Positions 4,919 to 11,180 of a stretch of DNA of 11,180 bases are shown here, in pieces. A model generated the notes under the pieces. It saw only the letters and a program-made list of their open reading frames with translations. It was not told the origin of the DNA and did no database searches. The position numbers and the translations under genes are program-made. The stretch is from Nitrospiraceae bacterium (GTDB taxonomy: Bacteria > Nitrospirota > Thermodesulfovibrionia > Thermodesulfovibrionales > Dissulfurispiraceae). Where the stretch lies: positions 1-11,180 of the forward strand of contig PMYY01000050.1 in the NCBI GenBank assembly GCA_003170655.1. Reading direction: 5' to 3'. The stretch's first letter is position 1. The number at the start of each line of letters is the position of its first letter.

Positions 4919-7492
4919 ATGCGCATTATGCTTTTGTCGATCATCATGTTGATTGCGGCAACACTATCACCAGCGCACGCTGATTTTGAGGCTGCAACTG
5001 ATGCATACAACAAGGGTAATTACGTAAAAGCATACAGGGAGTTCCGTTCTCTGTCCGAGCAAGGCGATGCTGCAGCCCAGTATAATCTGGGTCTTTTGTT
5101 CGACAAAGGGCTCGGTATCGGACAGAGCCGACTCGGGGCATTGAAATGGTACCATAAAGCTGCAGAACGTGGCGTGGACTTGGCACAGTACAGGTTAGGA
5201 AATGCTTGCTATAACGGTGACGGTGTTAAGCAGGACAAAGCAGAAGCTGCCAAATGGTACCGAAAGGCAGCGGAGCAGGACCTGGCTGCAGCGCAATATT
5301 TTCTTGGAAATATGTATTTCAAGGGCGATGGTGTTAAGCGTGATACAGCGGAAGCGGTTAAATGGTATCGCAGGGCGGCAGAGCAGGGAGTGTCTTTTGC
5401 ACAGTACAATCTCGGCGCCCTTCTTGAAAAGGGCGAAGGTGTACCTGAGAGCGGGACACAAGCGTTTGATTGGTATCTGAAGGCAGCGGAACAGGATGTA
5501 GTCCAGGCGCAATTTCGATTGTCTCTGATATTTGCACGGGGCGACATAGTGAAGGAAGATAAAGAACAAGAGCTCAAATGGCTGACCAAAGCTGCTGAAA
5601 ATGGTTATGACAAGGCCGAATATAACCTTGGGAATAGATATTACCGTGGAGCCGGTGTTAAAGAGGACAAGGCTGAAGCGTTGAAGTGGTATCAGAAGTC
5701 TGCGGAACAAGATGACGCAGAAGCGCAGCTGATGGTCGGTCTGATGAACTACAAGGGAGAAGGTACTGCCCGGAATCTGCAGGAAGCGATTGCGTGGTAT
5801 ACGAAGGCCGCCTATCAGGGACTGGCACAGGCACAATATGCCATCGGCTACCTGCATGACAAAGGTGAAGGATTCGACAAAAAAGGGGCTGAGGCTTTTA
5901 AATGGTACTTACGTGCAGCAAGGAAGGACCTGCCTGCAGCCCAGAATGCTGTGGGAGATAAATATTTTTTTGGTGACGGCGTCAAGGGCAATATGAATGA
6001 AGCGACTAAATGGTATCTGAAAGCGGCTGATAAAGGTAATGCGTCGGCCCAATATATGCTAGGAGTTATTTATTCCCAAAAGTCAGGGGTCAAAAAAAAT
6101 CAGACGGAAGCCGTTAAATGGTTCCTGAAAGCCGCTGAAAGCGGAGACGTTCAAGCCATGTTTCGCTTGGGCCAGATGTTTTATTCGGCTGACGGAGTTC
6201 CGGCAAACGACCCAGAGGCCTTAAAGTGGTTTCTGAAGGCTGCGGATCTTGGAGATGCTGCATCCCAATATAATCTTGGCATTATGTATGACCAGGGGAT
6301 AGGAGTTGCATTCAACAAGGCAGAGGCCTTGAAGTGGTATCTCAAGGCAGCTGAACAGGGAGACCTTGACGCGCAGTTCAACGCCGGTTACAAATATTAC
6401 AAAGGCGAAGGTACGGTAGTCGATAAGCAGGAAGCTTTAAAATGGTATTTGGAGGCTGCAAGACAGGGTAATACTGAAGCCGCGCTTAGATGTGGAGACA
6501 TGCTATTCTCGGGCGATGGGGTGCCTGCCGACAAAGCAGAAGCCAACAGTTTGTTTATAAAGGCAGCCCAGAGTGGAAACCCTGATGCACAATTCAGGCT
6601 TGGCAGCAATTATGAGAACGGGGACAGCGTACAGGCAAATAAGCTTGAGGCACTTAGGTGGTATCTCAAGGCTGCCGAACAGGGTCATATCGCTGCCCAA
6701 TTCAGGGCTGGAACCATTTATGAACAAGGCGGGGAAGTAAAACAGAACAGGCTCGAGGCGGCTCGATGGTATCGCCGCGCTGCAGAGCAGGGCCATGCTG
6801 AAGCCCAGTTCAGGCTTGCTGTCTATTATGATAATGCCAAAATCGTCAAGCGGGGTAAATCCGAGGCAATTAAGTGGTTCGCAAAAGCTGCGGAACAGGG
6901 AATTGCCGAGGCAAGTTTGAGACTAGGCTTGAAATACTATTATGGAGACGGCGTCAAGCAGGACAGGAAAGTAGCGCTTAGATTGTATCACATGGCCGCC
7001 GAACAGGAAAATCCAGCCATACAATTTGAGCTTGGGGTGATGTATTATGAGGGAAGAGGGATAGAGCTCAACAGGGCAGAGGCAGCCCGTCTCTTTCGCA
7101 AGGCGGCCGAACAAGGCCATTCTGCTGCTCAATTCAACCTTGGCATAGTGTGCGATAAAGGTGATGGTGTAAAGAAAGATCCCTCGGAGGCATTCAAATG
7201 GTTTCTCAGGGCGGCAGAACAGGGGATTGGTGCCGCTCAATACAATGTTGCAAAAAAGTATAATTCAGGCGACGGAGTGGCAATGGATAAGTCTGTGGCA
7301 TTCAGCTACTACCGCAAGGCTGCGGAACAAGGAGATGCTGACTCACAATTTATGATTGGAGAGATGTACCAAAACGGTGAAGGTGTTGAAAAAGACCTGA
7401 AGTCAGCCGCTGAATGGCTCATGAAAGCAGCATCACAGGGCAATGAAAACGCGCGCCGCAATTTGGCGAAAATAAAAGGAGCAGCCGGATGA
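4919..7492 (+). CDS. Secreted Sel1-repeat protein with 22 consecutive repeats
   Basis: 857 residues if started at ATG 4919, preferred because GAGG (4908-4911) is seven bases upstream; the in-frame ATG at 4913 is only one base from it. The start MRIMLLSIIMLIAATLSPAHA-DF is a signal peptide with an Ala-x-Ala cleavage site, so the protein is exported. After a half-repeat cap come 22 Sel1-like repeats, each exactly 36 residues, with consensus AQ(Y/F)xLGxxYxxGxGVxxDxxEAxKWYxKAAEQGxx. They run without insertions over residues 53-844 of this start (5075-7450), followed by a 13-residue cap. Sel1 repeats are TPR-like helix pairs that stack into a superhelix and bind proteins; bacterial members are often envelope or secretion adaptors. 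No other domain is present, so it looks like a pure scaffold. The partner is unknown. Confidence 0.93.
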   Translation: MRIMLLSIIMLIAATLSPAHADFEAATDAYNKGNYVKAYREFRSLSEQGDAAAQYNLGLLFDKGLGIGQSRLGALKWYHKAAERGVDLAQYRLGNACYNGDGVKQDKAEAAKWYRKAAEQDLAAAQYFLGNMYFKGDGVKRDTAEAVKWYRRAAEQGVSFAQYNLGALLEKGEGVPESGTQAFDWYLKAAEQDVVQAQFRLSLIFARGDIVKEDKEQELKWLTKAAENGYDKAEYNLGNRYYRGAGVKEDKAEALKWYQKSAEQDDAEAQLMVGLMNYKGEGTARNLQEAIAWYTKAAYQGLAQAQYAIGYLHDKGEGFDKKGAEAFKWYLRAARKDLPAAQNAVGDKYFFGDGVKGNMNEATKWYLKAADKGNASAQYMLGVIYSQKSGVKKNQTEAVKWFLKAAESGDVQAMFRLGQMFYSADGVPANDPEALKWFLKAADLGDAASQYNLGIMYDQGIGVAFNKAEALKWYLKAAEQGDLDAQFNAGYKYYKGEGTVVDKQEALKWYLEAARQGNTEAALRCGDMLFSGDGVPADKAEANSLFIKAAQSGNPDAQFRLGSNYENGDSVQANKLEALRWYLKAAEQGHIAAQFRAGTIYEQGGEVKQNRLEAARWYRRAAEQGHAEAQFRLAVYYDNAKIVKRGKSEAIKWFAKAAEQGIAEASLRLGLKYYYGDGVKQDRKVALRLYHMAAEQENPAIQFELGVMYYEGRGIELNRAEAARLFRKAAEQGHSAAQFNLGIVCDKGDGVKKDPSEAFKWFLRAAEQGIGAAQYNVAKKYNSGDGVAMDKSVAFSYYRKAAEQGDADSQFMIGEMYQNGEGVEKDLKSAAEWLMKAASQGNENARRNLAKIKGAAG
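5075..7450 (+). repeat. Array of 22 x 108-bp Sel1-coding units
   Basis: 22 consecutive 108-bp units encode the Sel1 repeats. Units are diverged at the nucleotide level, so the array looks old rather than recently expanded. The DNA phase is constant throughout. Confidence 0.85.
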
Positions 7493-7626
7493 ATGTGACT
7501 TTGACAGGGAATATCTAAACAAAACACCTTAGCAATCATTGAACAAACTGCATTACTACATTATCCACCTGGATTGAATATTTTATGCTGCTCACCCTCC
7601 AAATAACGTCGTAATTTATTTTTGAA

Positions 7627-7649
7627 AATGCCTGCCTTGAATGCCTGCC
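7627..7649 (+). repeat. 10-bp direct repeat just upstream of the response-regulator promoter
   Basis: AATGCCTGCC occurs at 7627-7636 and 7640-7649, with a 13-bp period. The second copy ends one base before the -35 element at 7651. The position suits an activator or autoregulator site; this is inference. Confidence 0.5.
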
Positions 7650-7650
7650 A

Positions 7651-7679
7651 TTGATTCTGAGTGCAACCGTGGTTAAAAT
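7651..7679 (+). promoter_or_regulatory. Sigma-70-type promoter of the response-regulator gene
   Basis: TTGATT (7651-7656), a 17-bp spacer and TAAAAT (7674-7679). Start expected near 7686, giving a leader of about 47 nt. Confidence 0.5.
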
Positions 7680-7732
7680 GAGTTGAAGAGTGATGAGCGA
7701 GGTTAATTTACGGCAAAAAGGAGTTTTGAACG

Positions 7733-8368
7733 ATGACTATAAAAATTCTTATCGCCGATGATCATACAATTGTACGTGAAGGTTTGAAGCAGATTCTAAT
7801 GGACACGAGCGATATGGTCGTGGCCGCCGAAGCCGTCAACGGGCAAGAGGTCCTCGATAAGGTTTGGAAGGACGATTTTGACGTGATTGTGCTTGACATC
7901 GCAATGCCCGGCCGAAGCGGGCTCGATATTTTAAAGGAGCTGAAGAGTTTCAAACCGAAGTTGCCGGTACTGGTTTTGAGCATGTATCCGGAAGATCAGT
8001 ACGCCTTAAGAGTGCTAAGAGCCGGTGCCGATGGCTACCTTACAAAGGAGAGTGCTCCTAATGATTTGATCACCGCGATAAGGAAGGTATATTCCGGGAA
8101 AAAGTACATCAGCCATTTTCTCGCCGAGAAGCTCGCGTTCGGTCTCGAAACAGATGCTGCCAGGCCTCCCCATGAATTGCTGTCGGATCGTGAGTATCAG
8201 GTAATGTGCAGGATATCATCGGGCAAAACAGTGAAGGAGATAGCTGACGAGCTGTCATTGAGCGTGAAAACAATCAGCACCTATCGCGCGCGGATCCTCG
8301 AAAAGATGGGCATGAAGAACAATGCCGAATTAACTCATTACGCTATTCAAAATCATCTTGTCGATTAA
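7733..8368 (+). CDS. NarL/FixJ-family response regulator
   Basis: 211 residues from ATG 7733, with AAGGAG (7718-7723) nine bases upstream. Residues 1-120 form a receiver domain with a complete active site: acidic pair D9-D10, phospho-acceptor D55 (VLDIAMPGRSG), S83 (VLSMYPED) and K105 (GYLTKES). Residues 148-210 form a LuxR-type helix-turn-helix (LSDREYQVMCRISSG, then EIADELSLSVKTISTYRARILEKM). It is therefore a phosphorylation-dependent DNA-binding regulator. No histidine kinase is encoded in the window, so it is an orphan here and its signal and targets are unknown. It has its own promoter. The preceding Sel1 gene has no recognisable terminator, so some read-through is possible. Confidence 0.95.
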   Translation: MTIKILIADDHTIVREGLKQILMDTSDMVVAAEAVNGQEVLDKVWKDDFDVIVLDIAMPGRSGLDILKELKSFKPKLPVLVLSMYPEDQYALRVLRAGADGYLTKESAPNDLITAIRKVYSGKKYISHFLAEKLAFGLETDAARPPHELLSDREYQVMCRISSGKTVKEIADELSLSVKTISTYRARILEKMGMKNNAELTHYAIQNHLVD

Positions 8369-8533
8369 GATCCGCTGTAAGACGGATACTGACAAAGAAA
8401 TCGGCACTGCGGCGACATGAAAATGGGATTTCGTCTGATGTCTTTTTCCGCTATGAACCAGTAATATGAAAATATTGGTTTGTATTTATTTGATGCAGCG
8501 ACCCTAACAGGATGTGTATTTGAAGAGGTAATC

Positions 8534-9019
8534 ATGAAAAAGAAGAAACAGACAATGGAACTTGTAAGGAGCGAGACTCCGAGGGCATTGTCACATTTCT
8601 CTGAAATGGAACGAATGATGGAGGATTTTTTCAGAAGGCCGTTTTCCATGTTTCCAGCAATTTGGCCGAATATGGGTTTTTCAGAAGAAGAGTTATCTCC
8701 TGCCGTCGATATTTTTGAGCAGGATGATGCTGTTGTGGTTAAAGCGGAATTGCCGGGCATGAAAAAAGAGGACATAAATGTCGAATTGAACGATGGTGTC
8801 TTGAGAATCACCGGGGAAAAAAAGAGAGAGGAAAAAGTCGAAAAAAAGGACTATTACCGCCTGGAGCGTTCTGTCGGGTCATTCGAGCGGCGAATCAGCC
8901 TCCCTTCGGGTATTGAGACAGAAAAGACGAAGGCTTCGTTTAAAGATGGAGTACTTGAGATCCAGATCCAGAAGACTGAAAAGGCCAAGAAGAAGGAAAG
9001 GAAAATCAAGATCGAGTAG
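8534..9019 (+). CDS. Small heat-shock protein Hsp20 (alpha-crystallin domain)
   Basis: 161 residues from ATG 8534, chosen because GAAGAGG (8522-8528) is five to six bases upstream. The frame could open earlier at a TTG (8480), but that start has no ribosome-binding site. The N-terminal arm (1-55) is rich in Met, Phe and Arg. The alpha-crystallin domain (about 56-147) begins PAVDIFEQDDAVVVKAELPGM and contains the family hallmark A134-SFK-DGVL. The charged tail ends in an I-x-I motif (I158-K-I160), which docks into a neighbouring subunit in sHSP oligomers. It should be an ATP-independent holdase that binds unfolding proteins. I see no clear CIRCE element or RNA-thermometer fold upstream. The gene is followed by a strong terminator. 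Confidence 0.95.
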   Translation: MKKKKQTMELVRSETPRALSHFSEMERMMEDFFRRPFSMFPAIWPNMGFSEEELSPAVDIFEQDDAVVVKAELPGMKKEDINVELNDGVLRITGEKKREEKVEKKDYYRLERSVGSFERRISLPSGIETEKTKASFKDGVLEIQIQKTEKAKKKERKIKIE

Positions 9020-9074
9020 TGCGCAGAGCAGAGATTATTGCTTGCTCTGATTGGACTTATTAACGCCCCCTCCG

Positions 9075-9115
9075 AGCACGTCGGCCCCCCCTAGCAAAGC
9101 CGACGTGCTTTTTTT
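9075..9115 (+). terminator. Strong intrinsic terminator after the Hsp20 gene
   Basis: AGCACGTCGGC (9075-9085) and GCCGACGTGCT (9099-9109) form a perfect 11-bp stem with a 13-base loop, followed by a T-run (9109-9115). This insulates the following lytic transglycosylase gene. Confidence 0.92.
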
Positions 9116-9141
9116 AAAATCTTTTGTTGCTCCATTACAGT

Positions 9142-9223
9142 AGCCGCAAACCACTACGATTGATGCATTGCTGCGGCTTGAGGAGTCCCGGAGCCCTTCA
9201 GGGCTTGCCTTCTTTAGGGAAGG
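9142..9223. repeat. Cluster of three inverted repeats
   Basis: AGCCGCA/TGCGGCT (9142-9148 with 9172-9178), AGCCC/GGGCT (9192-9205 including a UUCA-type loop) and CCTTC/GAAGG (9208-9212 with 9219-9223) occur in series between the Hsp20 terminator and the next promoter. No gene or known riboswitch is recognised. It may be a small structured element or remnant. Confidence 0.4.
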
Positions 9224-9236
9224 TTGCTTCAAACCC

Positions 9237-9265
9237 TTGATAAAAGACGTTTTACATGGTAAAAT
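9237..9265 (+). promoter_or_regulatory. Near-consensus sigma-70 promoter placed for a leaderless mRNA
   Basis: TTGATA (9237-9242), a 17-bp spacer and TAAAAT (9260-9265). The ATG of the transglycosylase gene begins six bases after the -10 hexamer, where transcription normally starts. There is no Shine-Dalgarno sequence between them. Confidence 0.6.
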
Positions 9266-9271
9266 AAACAA

Positions 9272-9958
9272 ATGAAGGCGATCTTAATTTCGATCTCATT
9301 TCTGCTGCTCGCGCCCAGTGTACATGCTGACATGTATCAGTCTGCCTTGAACGATGGGACAGTCCTTTACACCAACGTTTCGGCCTCAGGATCGAAAGTT
9401 ATTGTGAAAGAGAATGAGTTCGCTCGCAAGACTGTCGTAAAGACTGCCAAGAAGAAAACCCATATCAGCGGCGAGTTCGACAATATCGCTGAAGAGAAGG
9501 CTAGGAAACACAACGTGGACCCCAAGCTCGTCAAAGCGGTTATCTGTGCCGAATCAAACTGGAATCCAAGAGCTGTTTCTAATAAGGGTGCTATCGGAAT
9601 GATGCAGTTGATGCCTAAAACCGCCAGCGATATGGGAGTTGGTAATCCGCTCAATCCCGAGGAGAATATCGAGGGGGGGGTCAAATATCTTAAACACCTG
9701 CTCGAAAAGTTCAAGGGCAGTCTTACTTTGGCGCTTGCTGCCTATAATGCGGGGCCTGCAAGGGTTGAGAAGGTCAATAGAGTTCCGTCTATCCCTGAAA
9801 CCGAAAATTACGTAAAACGGGTGATGAATGAATATTCCGGAGGCACCGGATGGCTTACAGGCAGCGGCAGTCCCAAAGTGCAGTCGGTTGTCCTGAAGGA
9901 TGGGACTGTCCTTTTCACTAACGCTTACAATACCGGCCACTCTTACCTGACCAATTAA
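9272..9958 (+). CDS. Periplasmic lytic transglycosylase (SLT domain)
   Basis: 228 residues from ATG 9272. A signal peptide ends near VHA-D20. A short DUF4124-like segment follows (MYQSALNDGTVLYTN, about 21-35), then a basic linker, then the SLT domain at about 70-190. The catalytic Glu is E94 in the AESNWNPRAVS motif. GAIGMMQLMP (106-115) and AYNAGP (157-162) complete the family signature. Such enzymes cleave peptidoglycan between MurNAc and GlcNAc with formation of 1,6-anhydroMurNAc, for wall remodelling or for inserting envelope machines. The tail (about 205-217, VVLKDGTVLFTN) repeats the N-terminal DGTVLxTN motif. There is no Shine-Dalgarno; the promoter geometry predicts a leaderless transcript. 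nadA follows after 19 bp and is probably co-transcribed. Confidence 0.92.
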   Translation: MKAILISISFLLLAPSVHADMYQSALNDGTVLYTNVSASGSKVIVKENEFARKTVVKTAKKKTHISGEFDNIAEEKARKHNVDPKLVKAVICAESNWNPRAVSNKGAIGMMQLMPKTASDMGVGNPLNPEENIEGGVKYLKHLLEKFKGSLTLALAAYNAGPARVEKVNRVPSIPETENYVKRVMNEYSGGTGWLTGSGSPKVQSVVLKDGTVLFTNAYNTGHSYLTN

Positions 9959-9977
9959 AGCCTGACCAGGAGTTTCG

Positions 9978-10964
9978 ATGTCTGATGAACTCTCTCTTCT
10001 CAGAGAAGAGATAGGAGCGCTCAAAAAAAAACGCAACGCTATCATACTCGCCCACAATTACCAGAGGGACGAGGTGCAGGCGATTGCAGATTACACGGGC
10101 GATTCGTTGGAACTGTCGAGAACTGCTGCAACTGTGGATTGTGATATCATCGTTTTCTGCGGGGTCCATTTCATGGCCGAGAGCGCAGCAATTCTTTCAC
10201 CCGACAAGATCGTGCTGTTACCGGAGGCCGGAGCTACATGTCCGATGGCAGAGATGATTGAAGTGGATGCGGACCGCAGGGTCTGGAGAACGTTTCCAGG
10301 CTATGCCATACAACCTTCATTTGTTTTTCCACATGATTTCACACTCAAGGATATAAAAAAACAGTACCCGGGGACTCCGGTTGTGGCATACGTCAATACA
10401 ACGGCTGAAGTGAAGGCCGAAAGCGATATCTGCTGCACTTCGGCCAATGTCGTAAAAGTCATCGAATCGCTCCCGGATGAGAAGGTAATATGCATCCCTG
10501 ACAGGAACCTGTCGATGTGGGCCCAGAAGAGTACGAAGAAGCAGATAATCGCCTGGGACGGTTTTTGCCATGTCCACGACCGTGTAACAAGGCAAGATGT
10601 CCTTGATGCACGGAATAAATACCCCGCTGCTGCACTCATGGCGCATCCCGAGTGCAGGCTGGAGGTCTTAGAACTTGCCGATTATGTAACGAGCACATCT
10701 GGCATGCTGCGTTTCGCCAAGGCATCGCCTGCCAAGGAATTTATCGTCGGAACCGAACTCGGTCTTATGTATCGTTTGAAAGAAGACAATCCTTGCAAGA
10801 CGTTTCATCCTCTTAGAGCAGACATGATCTGTCCCAATATGAAGAAGACTACGCTCAAAAGTATTATGAATGCACTGAGCAATATGGAAAAGATAATCAA
10901 GGTGCCTGCTGAGATCAGGATTCCAGCTAAAATGGCCCTCGACCGGATGCTCGATCTTAAGTAA
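9978..10964 (+). CDS. nadA: Quinolinate synthase A
   Basis: 328 residues from ATG 9978, with CAGGAG (9967-9972) five bases upstream. NadA condenses iminoaspartate (from NadB) with dihydroxyacetone phosphate to quinolinate in de novo NAD synthesis, using a [4Fe-4S] cluster. The three cluster cysteines are recognisable: C88 (AGATCPMAEM), C153 (ICCTSANVV) and C285 (ICPNMKKTTL). This is the pattern of the short Thermotoga-type NadA rather than the E. coli type. Substrate-site motifs ILAHNYQ (23-29), GDSLELSR (41-48), YVNTTAE (138-144), HPEC (223-226) and TSTSGM (238-243) are intact. nadB and nadC are not in the window. It is probably transcribed with the transglycosylase gene; I see no terminator after it before the tnpB-bearing element. 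Confidence 0.97.
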   Translation: MSDELSLLREEIGALKKKRNAIILAHNYQRDEVQAIADYTGDSLELSRTAATVDCDIIVFCGVHFMAESAAILSPDKIVLLPEAGATCPMAEMIEVDADRRVWRTFPGYAIQPSFVFPHDFTLKDIKKQYPGTPVVAYVNTTAEVKAESDICCTSANVVKVIESLPDEKVICIPDRNLSMWAQKSTKKQIIAWDGFCHVHDRVTRQDVLDARNKYPAAALMAHPECRLEVLELADYVTSTSGMLRFAKASPAKEFIVGTELGLMYRLKEDNPCKTFHPLRADMICPNMKKTTLKSIMNALSNMEKIIKVPAEIRIPAKMALDRMLDLK

Positions 10965-10998
10965 TCAAACACCTGATCCTTTTGAACGGACTGTGAGC

Positions 10999-11021
10999 GC
11001 ATTCGCCTGCCAGGCGTAAGC
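10999..11021 (+). repeat. Imperfect hairpin upstream of tnpB, possible IS left-end structure
   Basis: GCATTCGCCT and AGGCGTAAGC pair around the loop GCC, with a five-bp tip stem and two mismatches further down. IS200/IS605-family ends carry subterminal imperfect palindromes of this type. It lies 49 bp before the tnpB start. The element boundary cannot be fixed from this window. Confidence 0.4.
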
Positions 11022-11069
11022 CAGGAGGGGGACTATCGAAGGCTTTTATTACGCAGAGGTAATATAACC

Positions 11070-11180
11070 ATGAACGAAGGCAAGAAGTTCAGGGTTTATC
11101 CGACCAAGGAGCAGATCAAAACTCTATCGCAGTGGATAGGGCATCAGAGGTTTATATATAACTCCAAGGTAGGGGAAGAC
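11070..11180 (+). CDS. tnpB: TnpB (IS200/IS605-type RNA-guided nuclease), 5' end only
   Basis: Thirty-seven residues from ATG 11070 to the window edge: MNEGKKFRVYPTKEQIKTL, then SQWIGHQRFIYNSKVGED. This is the characteristic N-terminal segment of TnpB/OrfB proteins ('K.yKfRlYPtkeQ...L...fg..RfvYN'). AGAGGT (11055-11060) is a likely ribosome-binding site. TnpB proteins are RNA-guided DNA endonucleases of transposons and ancestors of Cas12. The RuvC and zinc-finger parts lie beyond the window, so I cannot say whether it is intact. No transposase gene (tnpA) lies between nadA and tnpB on either strand, so it is either a tnpB-only element or one with tnpA downstream. Confidence 0.85.
   Translation, partial: MNEGKKFRVYPTKEQIKTLSQWIGHQRFIYNSKVGED

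Noticed and set aside
5195..5857. Long minus-strand open frame (220 codons) inside the Sel1 gene, plus several shorter ones
   Set aside because: These are shadows of the regular 108-bp repeat on the coding strand, which keeps the opposite frames open. Their products have no family features.
8370..8533. Terminator or RNA thermometer between the response regulator and Hsp20 genes
   Set aside because: Only a 5-bp stem (ATCCG/CGGAT, 8370-8387) without a T-run. The Hsp20 ribosome-binding site does not pair convincingly with upstream bases.
9120..9236. Riboswitch upstream of the transglycosylase-nadA unit
   Set aside because: I could not match it to a cyclic di-GMP, NAD or other conserved aptamer core, and the promoter at 9237-9265 lies downstream of it, so it would not be in the mRNA leader.
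9035..9271. Minus-strand 78-codon open frame containing a CGYCNGATKD stretch
   Set aside because: It runs straight through the strong Hsp20 terminator and the near-consensus promoter of the next gene. The Cys motif is not one I can assign. I see no start signal.

Overview
The window is bacterial and most likely from a Gram-negative organism. It encodes periplasmic proteins, two lipoproteins with clear lipoboxes, a short PilZ protein, a FixJ/NarL-type response regulator and an Hsp20. The quinolinate synthase has the Thermotoga-like three-cysteine pattern. Together these would fit Nitrospirota, Desulfobacterota or a neighbouring lineage, but nothing here fixes the taxonomy and I hold it loosely.

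Left part (1-2168): the 3' end of a VOC/glyoxalase-fold gene overlaps a small lipoprotein gene. A decayed stretch follows, containing the C-terminal half of a response-regulator receiver domain (717-866) and about 650 bp without a convincing gene. A TMEM175-family channel gene lies on the minus strand.

Centre-left (2169-4670): a long intergenic region carries a tandem 19-bp repeat built on a 12-bp palindrome, and about 100 bp further on a good match to a sigma-54 promoter. These lie upstream of a collagen-like (Gly-X-Y) lipoprotein gene that ends in an unusually long perfect hairpin. Next come a Met/His-rich Spy/CpxP-like periplasmic protein with its own promoter and terminator, a minus-strand mini PilZ protein, and a minus-strand tRNA-Val(GAC) with encoded CCA.

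Centre (4671-8368): a secreted protein of 22 uninterrupted 36-residue Sel1 repeats with its own promoter, then an orphan response regulator whose promoter is preceded by a direct repeat.

Right part (8369-11180): an Hsp20 gene with a strong intrinsic terminator, then a structured spacer. A near-consensus promoter there is placed so that the lytic transglycosylase mRNA should be leaderless. nadA follows 19 bp later, probably in the same transcript. The window ends inside the 5' end of a tnpB gene (IS200/IS605-type, RNA-guided nuclease family) preceded by an imperfect hairpin that may belong to the element's left end.

Most genes look independently transcribed. The themes are envelope stress and envelope maintenance (Spy-like, Hsp20, lytic transglycosylase, Sel1, lipoproteins) and signalling (PilZ, response regulator). 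I see no complete new multi-gene defence or biosynthetic system. The least ordinary points are the sigma-54/palindrome/collagen-lipoprotein unit, the perfectly phased Sel1 array, the predicted leaderless transcript and the tnpB at the right edge.
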